64,000 nt of DNA from Spirosoma agri (GTDB lineage Bacteria > Bacteroidota > Bacteroidia > Cytophagales > Spirosomataceae), in NCBI RefSeq assembly GCF_010747415.1, contig NZ_JAAGNZ010000001.1, positions 2,728,001 through 2,792,000 on the forward strand, written 5' to 3'. Under the pieces are notes generated by a model. That model did no database searches and was not told the DNA's origin. It saw only the letters and a program-made list of their open reading frames with translations. A program made the translations under genes and the position numbers. This document shows, piece after piece, positions 25,530 to 35,332 of the stretch (position 1 is the first letter of the stretch; each line of letters begins with the position of its first letter).

Positions 25530-26672
25530 TTAGGAAGCCACTGCGTAGGCTGAATCGCTCACTGGATCATGCTGGCGAAAGCTTTTCATGATCCAGCCCC
25601 CGCCAATTACGTCGTCGCCTTCGTAAAAAACAGCTGCCTGACCCGGTGCAATGGCTGACACGCCCTCGCTGAAGCGCACCTCGATTTTGTCACCGGTTTG
25701 CGAAATGATCGCTGGCGTACCCGCATCTTTGTAGCGTACTTTCGTGACGGTTTCGAGCGGGCCAGCAATGTGATCGTATTTTTGCAGATTCAGTTTGCTG
25801 ACGATCATCGCATCGCGATACAGATCTTTGTCCAGACCCAGTACCACCTCGTTCGTATCTTTCCTGATCTCCGTCACGAACATCGGCTGACCGAATGCCA
25901 TGCCCAGGCCTTTGCGTTGGCCGATGGTATAAAACGGATAGCCCTGGTGTTTGCCCAGCACTTTGCCCGTTCCTTCCATAACAAAGTTACCACCCGCTAC
26001 TTCCGCTTCCAGACCGGGAACCCGCCGTTTCAGAAAACCCCGGTAATCGTTGTCCGGCACGAAGCAGATTTCGTAGGATTCGGATTTCGTAACGAGTTCC
26101 ATAAAACCCCGCTCGGTGGCCATGTCACGAATCTCCGACTTGCGCAGATGCCCAAGTGGTAATTTTGTGCGGCTGAGGCTATCCTGCGATACGCCCCACA
26201 GCACATACGACTGGTCCTTGAGCGTATCAACGCCTTTCGAAATAATATGTCGCCCGTTCTCTTCCCGGATATGAGCGTAGTGGCCCGTTGCAATGGACTC
26301 GCAGTCAAGGCGGTCGGCCCGGCGAAGCAGCGCATCCCATTTGATGTGGGTGTTACACAGAACGCAGGGGTTTGGCGTGCGTCCTTCGAGGTATTCGCCC
26401 GTAAAATGGTTGATCACATAATCACCAAACTCTTCCCGGATGTCGAGAATGTAGTGGGGAAAGCCGAGGTTGACGGCGATGTTACGGGCGTCGTTGATAC
26501 TATCGAGACTACAGCAGCCCGTTTCTTTCTTGTTACCACCCGACGAGGCATAATCCCATGTTTTCATGGTCATACCAATAACTTCGTAGCCTTCTTCGTG
26601 CAGCATGACGGCTGCCAGTGATGAATCGATGCCGCCACTCATGGCGACTAAAATGCGTCCGTGTTTGCTCAT
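25530..26672 (-). CDS. mnmA: tRNA-specific 2-thiouridylase
   Basis: MnmA thiolates the wobble uridine (U34) of tRNAs for Lys, Glu and Gln in the cytosol, using ATP and a persulfide relay. The 380-aa protein has the PP-loop AMSGGIDSSLAAVML at the N-terminus, the first catalytic Cys in NPCVLCNTHIKWDAL (near residue 104), the second in SYEICFVPDNDYRGF (near residue 203), and the tRNA-binding and beta-barrel C-terminal domains (GHLRKSEIRDMA, HQGYPFYTIGQRKGLG). The length is a little above the family norm, with a short polar tail. A weak promoter-like TATCTTTA lies at 26745-26752. Confidence 0.96.
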   Translation of the reverse strand: MSKHGRILVAMSGGIDSSLAAVMLHEEGYEVIGMTMKTWDYASSGGNKKETGCCSLDSINDARNIAVNLGFPHYILDIREEFGDYVINHFTGEYLEGRTPNPCVLCNTHIKWDALLRRADRLDCESIATGHYAHIREENGRHIISKGVDTLKDQSYVLWGVSQDSLSRTKLPLGHLRKSEIRDMATERGFMELVTKSESYEICFVPDNDYRGFLKRRVPGLEAEVAGGNFVMEGTGKVLGKHQGYPFYTIGQRKGLGMAFGQPMFVTEIRKDTNEVVLGLDKDLYRDAMIVSKLNLQKYDHIAGPLETVTKVRYKDAGTPAIISQTGDKIEVRFSEGVSAIAPGQAAVFYEGDDVIGGGWIMKSFRQHDPVSDSAYAVAS

Positions 26673-26744
26673 AGGAATCTGCCAGGATTCAAAGTCCTGC
26701 GATTGGTAATGTTATAACGCCAGAATGACTGGCCGAAAAGTCTG

Positions 26745-26752
26745 TAAAGATA
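26745..26752 (-). promoter_or_regulatory. candidate -7 box of mnmA
   Basis: On the minus strand TATCTTTA differs from TAnnTTTG at one position and lies about 73 bp before the mnmA ATG. The -33 region (TTTCG) is degenerate, so support is modest. Confidence 0.3.
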
Positions 26753-26821
26753 CAGCGTAACATCGTTTTGGCGAAATCCATTCCGATGGCCTCAACAAAT
26801 CATGATGGAAAGTTGATGCAC

Positions 26822-28867
26822 TTACTTAAACGTCAGATTCTGAACCCGGACCGCATTCAGAATCGCCAGCATCGCCACACCGACATCGGCAAAAACGGCT
26901 TCCCACATTGTTGCCAGACCGCCCGCGCCGAGGATAAGTACGATGCCCTTGACGATCAACGACAGGGTGATATTCTGCCAGACGATCCGGCGGGTAGCCC
27001 GGCCAATCCCGATGGCCGTAGCAATCTTGGCGGGTGCATCGTTCTGAATAATAACGTCGGCCGTTTCGATGGTAGCATCGGAGCCAAGCCCACCCATCGC
27101 AATACCCACGTCTGCCAGCGCAACGACCGGCGCATCGTTCACACCATCGCCAACGAACGCTAGTTTCGCTTTTGGATTACCGGCTAACTCCGCTTTGAGT
27201 CGCTCGACCTGGGCCACCTTATCTTCGGGCAGCAGATCGCCATGCCACTCATCTACGCCAACCTGCCGGGCCACGGCTTCGACCACCGCCGACTTATCGC
27301 CGGATAACATGACGGTTCGAATACCATCCTGTTTCAGTCGGTTCACGGCCTCCACAGCATCCGGTTTCAGCTCATCGGCAATCGTGAAATAACCGGAAAA
27401 CTGACCATCGATGGCCGTCAGTATGATCGTATACGGAATCTTCGTCAAGGCTTCATCGAACGATACGCCAAATTTGGTGAGCAACTTAGCATTGCCGGCC
27501 AGCATCACTTTTCCGTTCACTCGACCGGTCAACCCATGACCGGGAATCTCCTCGACGCTGTCGACCGAAACCGATTCGAAACCCGATTCGTTGGACTCGC
27601 TCTTGGCAAGTCCATGATCGGCATGGATTTGTCCGGCGTATTCAATGAGGGCGGTGGCTACCGGGTGGGTCGATTTGCTTTCCAGGGCGGCTGTCAGTCG
27701 CGCTAGTTCGGTGCTGTCGATGCCGACCGCTTTCACATCCTGAACCTTAAACACACCTTTCGTTAGCGTGCCCGTTTTGTCCATGACCACCGTTTTAAGC
27801 TGCGTCATCAGATCCAGAAAAACGGAGCCTTTGACCAGAATACCCTGCTGCGATCCTGCTCCAATACCCCCAAAATAACCCAGCGGGATAGAAATGACGA
27901 GTGCACAGGGGCACCCGATAACCAGAAAGACCAGCCCCCGGTAGAGCCAATCCTGAAACTGATAATCGGCGACGAAAAAGTAAGGAACGACCGTGACCAG
28001 TACTGCTAATCCGCAGATGGCCGGGGTATAAATGGCCGCAAATCGGGCAATGAACTCCTGTGTCTGGGCCTTGCGGCCGGTAGCCTGCTGAACAAGTTTC
28101 AGGATGCGGGACAACTTGGAATCCTGATACGGTGTCGTCACGTCTACCTCGACCAACGACTGCCGGTTGATCATACCGGCTAATACCACCTCGCCCTGTT
28201 GAATGGTCCGCGGAACGCTTTCCCCCGTCAGGGCTGCGGTGTCGAACGAACCCGTGGCGGAACGCATCGTTCCGTCTAAGCCTACTTTTTCGCCGGGCTT
28301 GATCTGTACTACATCGCCCACCGCCACGGTTGCTGCCTGAACGGTTCGGGGTTGGCCATTGCGGATAACCGTCACTTCATCGGGCCGCACGTCCAGCAGG
28401 GCTTTGATCGACCGACGCGCCCGCAGCACGGCGGCATCCTGAAATAACTCGCCGATGGTGTAAAACAGCATCACCGCCACGCTTTCCGGATACTCCCGGA
28501 TGCCGAAAGCACCTACCGTGGCTACGCCCATCAGAAAGAACTCGGTGAACACATCTTTGGCCAATATGCGGCCCCACGCCCGGCGTAATACCGGCCAGCC
28601 GACGGGAAGGTAAGCCGCCAGATACCAGATCAACCGGACGGGTTCGCTCCAGAACGAAGTTGTTTTGGCAAACTGATCCAGGGCAATGCCGATGAGTAAT
28701 AAAACGAGACTGCTGAAGGCCGGAGCATAGGTGCGCCAGGTTTGTTGCGGCCCTTTTTTTGCCGTAGCAGCTGCCGGTGTCGTGCCATCTTCGAGCAAGG
28801 CTACATCGTCATGGTTGTGGTCATGGTCGTCCTCGTCGTCGTGGGTATGTGTATGATCGTGTGCCAT
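26822..28867 (-). CDS. heavy-metal P1B-type ATPase (Zn/Cd exporter-like) with His-rich N-terminus
   Basis: A 681-aa metal-exporting ATPase. Instead of the usual CxxC HMA domain it begins with a His/Asp tail (MAHDHTHTHDDEDDHDHN, residues 1-25). It has the transmembrane CPC motif in VIGCPCALVISIPLG (near 318), the phosphorylation loop DKTGTLTKG (near 362), HP in KSTHPVATALIEY, and GDGVNDAPVVALADVGIAMG (near 575). The CPC plus His-rich tail suggests Zn, Cd or Co rather than copper. It is the last gene of the Czc-type operon, where it moves metal from cytosol to periplasm for the RND pump to expel. Confidence 0.92.
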   Translation of the reverse strand: MAHDHTHTHDDEDDHDHNHDDVALLEDGTTPAAATAKKGPQQTWRTYAPAFSSLVLLLIGIALDQFAKTTSFWSEPVRLIWYLAAYLPVGWPVLRRAWGRILAKDVFTEFFLMGVATVGAFGIREYPESVAVMLFYTIGELFQDAAVLRARRSIKALLDVRPDEVTVIRNGQPRTVQAATVAVGDVVQIKPGEKVGLDGTMRSATGSFDTAALTGESVPRTIQQGEVVLAGMINRQSLVEVDVTTPYQDSKLSRILKLVQQATGRKAQTQEFIARFAAIYTPAICGLAVLVTVVPYFFVADYQFQDWLYRGLVFLVIGCPCALVISIPLGYFGGIGAGSQQGILVKGSVFLDLMTQLKTVVMDKTGTLTKGVFKVQDVKAVGIDSTELARLTAALESKSTHPVATALIEYAGQIHADHGLAKSESNESGFESVSVDSVEEIPGHGLTGRVNGKVMLAGNAKLLTKFGVSFDEALTKIPYTIILTAIDGQFSGYFTIADELKPDAVEAVNRLKQDGIRTVMLSGDKSAVVEAVARQVGVDEWHGDLLPEDKVAQVERLKAELAGNPKAKLAFVGDGVNDAPVVALADVGIAMGGLGSDATIETADVIIQNDAPAKIATAIGIGRATRRIVWQNITLSLIVKGIVLILGAGGLATMWEAVFADVGVAMLAILNAVRVQNLTFK

Positions 28868-28873
28868 AAATTG

Positions 28874-29500
28874 TTAGAATTCAATGAAGAAGTTAAGGAC
28901 GGCCAGTCCAACCAGCGTCAGACCGGTAATCAGGTTTTCGTGATGCTCGAACCAATGCGGGTCAATCCGGCGCAGACCATGTCGGCCCAGCGTAACCATA
29001 ATCAGCATTCCCGATAAGGTTACGACGTTGTAGATCAAGGCAACCAGCAGAACGGCCTGCCAGCCTTTAGCCCCGGCGCTGAGAAAATAAGCTTCGATTT
29101 CCAGACAGGGCGACAAGAACATGGCCAGTCCCAACGACAGGAGTAACGTGCCAAACGAGCGGGCCTTCCGGGTGACAGTCGCATCGATATGGTCATGGAC
29201 GTGCCGATGACGCACATGCTGCATCAGATACCAGAGTCCCAGCGCCAGCAAAAGCAGGGGAATGGCCCGTTCGGACAGATCGTGGTAGTTTTCGGCCAGT
29301 TGCCAGCCCGCCAGACTCACCAGTAATCCAAGTAGACTAGTGCTGATCGTATGGGCCAGCCCTGCGACCGCCGTCACCGTCATCAACTGTCGGTAGGACC
29401 AGCGTTCGGTTTGACCAATGGTTATGAACGGTAGCCAGTGGCTGGGAATCAGGGCGTGCAGCAGACTCAGCGTAAGGCTCCCGGTAATAAGTGCATTCAT
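28874..29500 (-). CDS. polytopic membrane protein, UreH/nickel-cobalt exporter-like
   Basis: A 208-aa protein with six likely transmembrane segments. The first (SLTLSLLHALIPSHWLPFI) carries the His-x5-H pattern of the HoxN/RcnA/UreH group, and a cytosolic loop is His-rich (HVRHRHVHDHIDATV). A later segment has LAMFLSPCLEIEAYFLSAG. The gene sits 6 bp upstream of the P-type ATPase and 26 bp downstream of CzcB in one operon, so it is probably a metal (Ni, Co or Zn) membrane transporter or accessory factor. The exact family and direction of transport cannot be told. Confidence 0.72.
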   Translation of the reverse strand: MNALITGSLTLSLLHALIPSHWLPFITIGQTERWSYRQLMTVTAVAGLAHTISTSLLGLLVSLAGWQLAENYHDLSERAIPLLLLALGLWYLMQHVRHRHVHDHIDATVTRKARSFGTLLLSLGLAMFLSPCLEIEAYFLSAGAKGWQAVLLVALIYNVVTLSGMLIMVTLGRHGLRRIDPHWFEHHENLITGLTLVGLAVLNFFIEF

Positions 29501-29526
29501 TGTTGGAGGTGAACCATCGGGTCCGG

Positions 29527-30798
29527 TTAATGGGCGTGTCCTTCTTCTTCGCCACCAGCGGTCTGAAGCTGCGACAGAACGGCGTAGGCTCCCTTGCTAA
29601 CAACCTGCGTGGTGGTAAGGTTAATCGACGCGGGCAGGATAATCTGCGAGTAGCCGCCTTCGGTCACGCCCCGACGCACCGGAACCTGCTTGAACGTAGT
29701 GCCTGCTTTTGGTTCAGTCTCGCCCGGATGGGGGGCATGGTCAGCATGTTCCGGATGTTGTTCGTGCGGTTTCTCGTCCGTAACGACAAAAATATAATCG
29801 TTCCCCCCGGCCGATACGATGGCCTCTTCGGGCAACGCCGTAACCCGGCTGGCACCTACCGCAAGACTTGCTTTCAGGAAGGTATTGGGCAACAGACGAG
29901 CGTCGGGTTGGTCAAGCTGAGCCACGACACGCACCGAACGGTCCGGCTCAATCGAGCGGTTAATGAGCGTTATACGACCAAGCCGTTCGCGCCCACCCTC
30001 ATTGGTCAGGCGGATCGTTACCGGTTGCCCTTCCCGAACCTGCGGCAGATCTTTTTCGAACACCGTCAGTTCAGCGTATAAACCCTGGCTACCGGTGAGA
30101 CGGGCGATCACATCGCTCCCCTGAACATACTGACCCGCTGTGGCTGAAACGTTGGTCACCACACCCGAAATGGGCGCACTGATGGTGTACAGACTACTGA
30201 ATTTCCCGGCCAGCGCAGCCTCGGGGGATAAGCCGACCAGGCGCATCCGGTGAGCCAGCCCGGTAAGTCGGGCACGGGTAGCCCCCAACTCTGCCCTGGT
30301 TTGCTGAAAGACTTTCAGCGCACTCACATTTTGTTCGCTGAGCTCTTTCTGCCGCGCAAACTCTGCTTCGAGGTAGGTCAGACGGCTGTGGTTTTCGGCG
30401 TAATCCTGCTGAAGTTGGATTAGTTCCGGGTTTTCGATACGCGCCAAGACCTGGCCCTTCGATACGCGCTGGCCGGGCAGTAAGGGAATGGTTCGAATAA
30501 ATCCGCCCAGTAACGCCGAAATGTTGACCTGACTTTGCGCGGGTACGGCCAGTCGTCCGTTGACCAGTAACTGCTGGCTAACATGACGGTACGCGATTTT
30601 TCCCAGGCTAACAGCCCCGATCCGAAGCTGATCATCGGTGAGTTCGACAATATCGGCAGGGCCTTCTTCGTGCGCGTGTTCCGTAGAAGCCTCCTGGGTA
30701 TTAGTTTTCTTGTCGGTTGGCTGTTCCGGCTGACAGGCGAGCAGGCCGTAAATGCTCAGGAACAGGATGAGGCTATAGTGCTTAAATTGACTGGACAT
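29527..30798 (-). CDS. czcB: RND periplasmic adaptor lipoprotein (CzcB-like)
   Basis: A 423-aa membrane-fusion protein that links the RND pump to the outer-membrane channel. The N-terminus is a lipoprotein signal with lipobox LLAC (Cys22). Features in order are a His/Glu-rich acidic segment after the lipobox, a barrel-sandwich hybrid (LVNGRLAVPAQSQVNISALL, RTIPLLPGQRVSKGQVLARI), a helical hairpin (about 130-195), the second half of the hybrid domain (YTISAPISGVVTNVSATAGQ), a beta barrel, and a C-terminal domain interrupted by a His-rich insert (HEQHPEHADHAPHPGE) that probably binds metal. It starts 12 bp after the RND-TolC gene and belongs to the heavy-metal operon. Confidence 0.9.
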   Translation of the reverse strand: MSSQFKHYSLILFLSIYGLLACQPEQPTDKKTNTQEASTEHAHEEGPADIVELTDDQLRIGAVSLGKIAYRHVSQQLLVNGRLAVPAQSQVNISALLGGFIRTIPLLPGQRVSKGQVLARIENPELIQLQQDYAENHSRLTYLEAEFARQKELSEQNVSALKVFQQTRAELGATRARLTGLAHRMRLVGLSPEAALAGKFSSLYTISAPISGVVTNVSATAGQYVQGSDVIARLTGSQGLYAELTVFEKDLPQVREGQPVTIRLTNEGGRERLGRITLINRSIEPDRSVRVVAQLDQPDARLLPNTFLKASLAVGASRVTALPEEAIVSAGGNDYIFVVTDEKPHEQHPEHADHAPHPGETEPKAGTTFKQVPVRRGVTEGGYSQIILPASINLTTTQVVSKGAYAVLSQLQTAGGEEEGHAH

Positions 30799-30810
30799 GA
30801 GAGTGGATGG

Positions 30811-33800
30811 TTAAGGCAGGCCGAGTACTTGTTCCAGGGCAATGACGGCCTGATTGTACTGATTGATCGTGTCGACATAGCCCGTGCGTGTCTGATAAGA
30901 CTGGGTCAGCGCCTGCGATAGTTGCAGGTACGCAATTTCCCCGGCGCGAAACGCCCGATTGGCCTGACTGGTCAACAGATTGGCGGTGGGCAGACCGGTT
31001 TGTTCGTAATAGGTCAGGCTACTTTGCAGTTTACGAATAGCCTGAACCAAGCTCCGTAACTCACCCTGCAAATTGCGTTGAGCCAGTGTGAGACTGGCTT
31101 CGCTGAGTTGCTGACCCAGTTGGGCCGCTTCGACGCGGGCGCGCTGCGGTCGGGTGAACAAGGGCATGGCGATACCGGCAATAACCCCCTGGAAGCGTTT
31201 GCCGCCCCCGTAGGTCACTTCCTGATTGTTGACCACATACGTGCCGATCAACGATTGGTTGAAATAGCCGAGCGAAAAAGAGGGTAGGAGTCGAGCCTGT
31301 TCAACGCGGGTCTGCTGGGCCGCTACATCAGTTTGTTGCCGAAGCAGGGCCAGTTCGGGCGTTTGCGCCAGCGTTGCCGAATCGGTCAGGGCGGGTAACT
31401 CCCGGCGAGTCAAGAGACTGTCGGTAATCCGTAGGGGTTGGTTGGTATTGAGCAGGGTTTGCAACCGGCTTTGTGCGATTTCGCGATCGGCTTCCGTTTG
31501 GGCCAGCAGATTCCGTAGTTCGCCGAGTTGATTACTAGCCGTCGCCACTTCAATGCTCGTTCCTTCGCCCGTTTTCAGCCGAAGCTCAGTAGCCGCCCGG
31601 AACGCCACCAACAGGCTATCCTGCGACCGTAGGAGTTTACTGCGTTCGCCCAGGTAGAGCAGGTCGTAGTAGGCGGCTTTAACCTGTGCCCTCAACCCGT
31701 TCTGCGTGAGCCTCGCCTGCACTTCACTGCTTCGCACGTTGGCATCAGCCAGCTTTCCAAGCTGTTTGATCAATTTAGGGTTGGGCAGACTCTGGGAGAT
31801 CGTGAAATTATTGTCGAAGCTACTGCCATTGTATTGCCCGCCCGTCCAGGTCAAATTCGTTGCGCCAATATCACGCGCTGACCGCCGACCGGTTTGCTGT
31901 ACGGCAGTGTTGAGGGCACTGACGCGCGCCGTTCCATTGTTGGCCGTTGCCTGCCGAAGGGCCGCATCGAGCGACAGCGTCCCCGCCGTTAGCTGTGGCA
32001 CCTGTGCCTGTACCGACGAACCACTACCGCCCAATAGAACGAGCAGCAGTAGCCCACTGGCTAGTTTGCCACTTGCCGCTCCGGTGATGGCTGACTGGTT
32101 GGCCTTCAGCGTATCCGTCCCCCCGGCTGTTTGCTCCCACCAATACAGACAAGGCAATACCAGCAGCGTGAGCAGGGTGGCCGAAAGCAGGCCGCCAATC
32201 ACGACCGTCGCTAATGGACGTTGTACTTCTGCCCCGGCAGTAGTCGCCAACGCCATTGGTAAAAAACCCAGCGATGCGACCAACGCCGTCATCAGTACCG
32301 GGCGAAGCCGGGTGGCTGTTCCTCGTAAAATGCGAGCCCGTAAGTCCAGTTCCGTTTCCTTTCGAAGGTGGTTGAATTCGCCGATCAATACGATGCCGTT
32401 GAGTACGGCCACGCCGAAGAGCGCAATAAACCCGACCCCCGCCGAGATACTGAAGGGCATACCCCGAAGCCAGAGCGCAACAATACCGCCAATGGCCGAG
32501 AGCGGGATGGCCGAAAAGATCAAAAGGCTTTGCCGGATAGAGCCAAACGTAAAAAAGAGCAGGGTGAAAATTAGCCCCAGCGCCACCGGGACCGCCACCA
32601 TGAGCCGGTCCTTGGCTTCCTCCAGGTTCTGAAACTGGCCGCCATAGGTCAGGTAATAGCCGGGTGGGAGTTTGATTTGTTGATCCAGTTTCTGCTGCAA
32701 CTCCCGCACAACGCTCTCGACGTCCCGGTCGCGCACGTTGAAGGCTACGGTGATTCGGCGTTGCGCATTTTCGCGCTGAATCTGATTGACGCTCGTTTGA
32801 AACGATACGTCAGCAACCTGGCTCAGCGGAATTGTCTGGCCGTCTGCCGACGTTATGAGCAGGTTTTGTACGTCCTCCAGCCGTTGCCGGTTCTGCTGCT
32901 GTAGCCGGATCATCAGCGCATAGCGCCGTTCGCCTTCATAAACCAGCCCTGCCGATGCCCCGGCAAAAGCGGTCTGAATGTATCGGTTAGCATCCTCGAT
33001 CGACACCCCGAAGCGGGCCAGCGCGTCGCGGTCGAACCGGACAACAATCTGTGGCAGACCCGCTACCTGTTCGACGTATAGATCTTTTGCGCCCGGCACC
33101 GTCGTGACAACCCGGCCAATGCGGGCGGCATAATCGGCCAGTACGGTCAACTCTTCGCCGTACAGTTTGATGGCCACGTCCTGTTTTACGCCTGAAATCA
33201 ATTCGCTGAATCGCATCTGAATGGGTTGAAGAAAGCCAAAACTTACACCGGGTATCTGATTTAGTTTATCCTGCATTTTATCGGCTAGTTCCTCCCGACT
33301 GCTGGCCGAAGTCCATTCTGGGCGATCTTTCAGAATCACCATCAGATCGGTAGCTTCGATGGGCATTGGATCGGTCGGAATCTCGCCGGTTCCCGTTTTA
33401 CCGATGACTTCGATGACTTCCGGAAAACTTTCTTTCAGCATACGCCCCGCCTGTAGGGTAGCATCGGTTGATTGGGACAGGGACGAACCCGTCATGACCC
33501 GCGTTTCAACGGCAAAGTCGCCTTCGTCCAGTTGCGGAATAAATTCACCGCCCAGGCGCGAGAAAATAAAGAGCGACGCAGCAAACAGGACTATCGAGCC
33601 ACCGACAACGATGCCTCGGTGGTTGAGCGTCCATCGAATGACGGGGGCGTAGCCGCGCTGAAAAAAGGCCATAATGCGGTCTGAAATCGTGCGTGTTCCT
33701 TCCCGTACCGGCTTTTTACTGAGCAGTAGCGACGAGATCATGGGCACGTAGGTCAGCGACAGGATGAACGCACCGGCAATGGCAAACGCAACGGTTTGGG

Positions 33801-35232
33801 CCATCGGGCGGAACATTTTCCCTTCGATACCGACCAGGGCCAGAATGGGTAAATAAACGATCAGGATGATGATTTCGCCGAAAGCTGCCGACGAGCGAAT
33901 GCGGCTGGCCGATTCAAAAACTTCGTCATCCATTTCGCTCTGGGAGAGCTGGTGACGGAAACTTTTGAGTGCAATGTGATGCAGCGTTGCTTCCACAATG
34001 ATCACCGCACCGTCCACGATCAGCCCAAAGTCGATCGCGCCCAAACTCATCAGGTTACCGGATACGCCAAACAGATTCATTAACGACACGGCAAACAGCA
34101 TCGACAGCGGTATCACCGACGCTACGACCAGCCCCGCCCGCCAGTTGCCCAGCAATAGGACCAGTACAAAAACCACAATCAACGCACCTTCGATCAGGTT
34201 GCGCTCGACCGTTCCGATGGCGCGGCTGACGAGTTTGCTGCGATCCAGAAAAGCGTGAATGTCAACGCCTTCGGGCAGCGATTTTTTGATTTGCTCAATG
34301 CGCTCCTTCACGTTGCCAATCACATCGGACGAGTTCGCGCCTTTCAGCATCATCACGATCGCGCCTACCACCTCCCCCTCGCCGTTGCGCGTCATGGCTC
34401 CGTACCGTACAGCATGCCCCAACTGAACCTGCGCCACATCGCGTACCAGCACCGGAATGCCCGCCGGTGTTCGGTGAATTTGAATCTTGCCAATATCGGC
34501 CAACGAACCAATGAGTCCTTCAGAACGGATAAAATAGGCATTGGGCCGGCGGTCGATGTAGGCGCCCCCCGCATTCTGGTTGTTGTGTTGCAAGGCCGTA
34601 AACAGCTCATCCATCGTAACGCCCGCGGCCCGGAGTCGTTGCGGATCAACGGCTACTTCATACTGCTTGAGAAAACCGCCGAAACTGCTCACGTCCGCAA
34701 CGCCTTTGGTGCCCAACAATTGCCGCCGGACAAGCCAGTCCTGAATGGAGCGTAGTTCCATGGCCGAGTAGCGTTTTTCGTAGCCGGGTTTAGCCCGCAA
34801 AACATACTGGTAAATTTCGCCAAGACCCGTGGTCACAGGCGATAGTTCGGGGCTACCGGCCTCAACGGGGATTTGGGAGCGCGCCTGCTGCAATCGTTCG
34901 AAAACCTGCTGACGGGCCATGTACACGTCGACCTCGTCGGTAAAGACAATGGTAACCACCGACAGACCGAAGCGGGAAATGGAACGAACCTCAACCAGAT
35001 TGGGCAGGGTTGCCATGGTCTGCTCTATGGGAAAGCTGATAAGCCGCTCCACATCCAGCGCCGACAGGGCCGGGCTTTGCGTGATGACCTGCACCTGATT
35101 GTTCGTTATATCGGGTAGTGCATCAATGGGGAGCCGGGTCAGTGAGTAGCTGCCCCAAAGTACCAGCGCGGCCGTTAAGAGGCCAATGATGAGTTTATTC
35201 CGTATGGAAAAGTGGATGATGCGATCCAGCAT
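30811..35232 (-). CDS. czcA: CzcA/CusA-family RND pump fused to a TolC-like outer-membrane domain
   Basis: A 1473-aa fusion. Residues 1-1050 form a heavy-metal RND pump starting MLDRIIHFSIRNKLIIGLLT, with twelve TM helices and the proton-relay Asp-Asp-Glu in LGAIDFGLIVDGAVIIVEAT. At about 1054-1078 a signal-peptide-like segment (SGLLLLVLLGGSGSSVQAQV) precedes a TolC/CzcC-like domain (about 1085-1473) with the usual helical repeats (LRAQVKAAYYDLLYLGERSK, RNLQGELRSLVQAIRKLQ). Pump-channel fusions are known in Bacteroidota CzcA proteins. I chose the start at 35232 (ATG) over one 60 bp upstream because it matches the CzcA N-terminus. Metal specificity is probably Zn/Co/Cd. Confidence 0.93.
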   Translation of the reverse strand: MLDRIIHFSIRNKLIIGLLTAALVLWGSYSLTRLPIDALPDITNNQVQVITQSPALSALDVERLISFPIEQTMATLPNLVEVRSISRFGLSVVTIVFTDEVDVYMARQQVFERLQQARSQIPVEAGSPELSPVTTGLGEIYQYVLRAKPGYEKRYSAMELRSIQDWLVRRQLLGTKGVADVSSFGGFLKQYEVAVDPQRLRAAGVTMDELFTALQHNNQNAGGAYIDRRPNAYFIRSEGLIGSLADIGKIQIHRTPAGIPVLVRDVAQVQLGHAVRYGAMTRNGEGEVVGAIVMMLKGANSSDVIGNVKERIEQIKKSLPEGVDIHAFLDRSKLVSRAIGTVERNLIEGALIVVFVLVLLLGNWRAGLVVASVIPLSMLFAVSLMNLFGVSGNLMSLGAIDFGLIVDGAVIIVEATLHHIALKSFRHQLSQSEMDDEVFESASRIRSSAAFGEIIILIVYLPILALVGIEGKMFRPMAQTVAFAIAGAFILSLTYVPMISSLLLSKKPVREGTRTISDRIMAFFQRGYAPVIRWTLNHRGIVVGGSIVLFAASLFIFSRLGGEFIPQLDEGDFAVETRVMTGSSLSQSTDATLQAGRMLKESFPEVIEVIGKTGTGEIPTDPMPIEATDLMVILKDRPEWTSASSREELADKMQDKLNQIPGVSFGFLQPIQMRFSELISGVKQDVAIKLYGEELTVLADYAARIGRVVTTVPGAKDLYVEQVAGLPQIVVRFDRDALARFGVSIEDANRYIQTAFAGASAGLVYEGERRYALMIRLQQQNRQRLEDVQNLLITSADGQTIPLSQVADVSFQTSVNQIQRENAQRRITVAFNVRDRDVESVVRELQQKLDQQIKLPPGYYLTYGGQFQNLEEAKDRLMVAVPVALGLIFTLLFFTFGSIRQSLLIFSAIPLSAIGGIVALWLRGMPFSISAGVGFIALFGVAVLNGIVLIGEFNHLRKETELDLRARILRGTATRLRPVLMTALVASLGFLPMALATTAGAEVQRPLATVVIGGLLSATLLTLLVLPCLYWWEQTAGGTDTLKANQSAITGAASGKLASGLLLLVLLGGSGSSVQAQVPQLTAGTLSLDAALRQATANNGTARVSALNTAVQQTGRRSARDIGATNLTWTGGQYNGSSFDNNFTISQSLPNPKLIKQLGKLADANVRSSEVQARLTQNGLRAQVKAAYYDLLYLGERSKLLRSQDSLLVAFRAATELRLKTGEGTSIEVATASNQLGELRNLLAQTEADREIAQSRLQTLLNTNQPLRITDSLLTRRELPALTDSATLAQTPELALLRQQTDVAAQQTRVEQARLLPSFSLGYFNQSLIGTYVVNNQEVTYGGGKRFQGVIAGIAMPLFTRPQRARVEAAQLGQQLSEASLTLAQRNLQGELRSLVQAIRKLQSSLTYYEQTGLPTANLLTSQANRAFRAGEIAYLQLSQALTQSYQTRTGYVDTINQYNQAVIALEQVLGLP

Positions 35233-35332
35233 GATTGAATCTGAACGGGTGAATAACAAGAGGATGCTGCGCACGAGCGAATGGCACACCACTCATCGAT
35301 GGTGTGCTGCCAACTGTAAACGCAAAGGGTGT

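Noticed and set aside
31706-32632. 308-codon open frame on the plus strand
   Set aside because: Antisense to the CzcA-TolC fusion; Ser/Pro/Arg-rich composition typical of a shadow frame.
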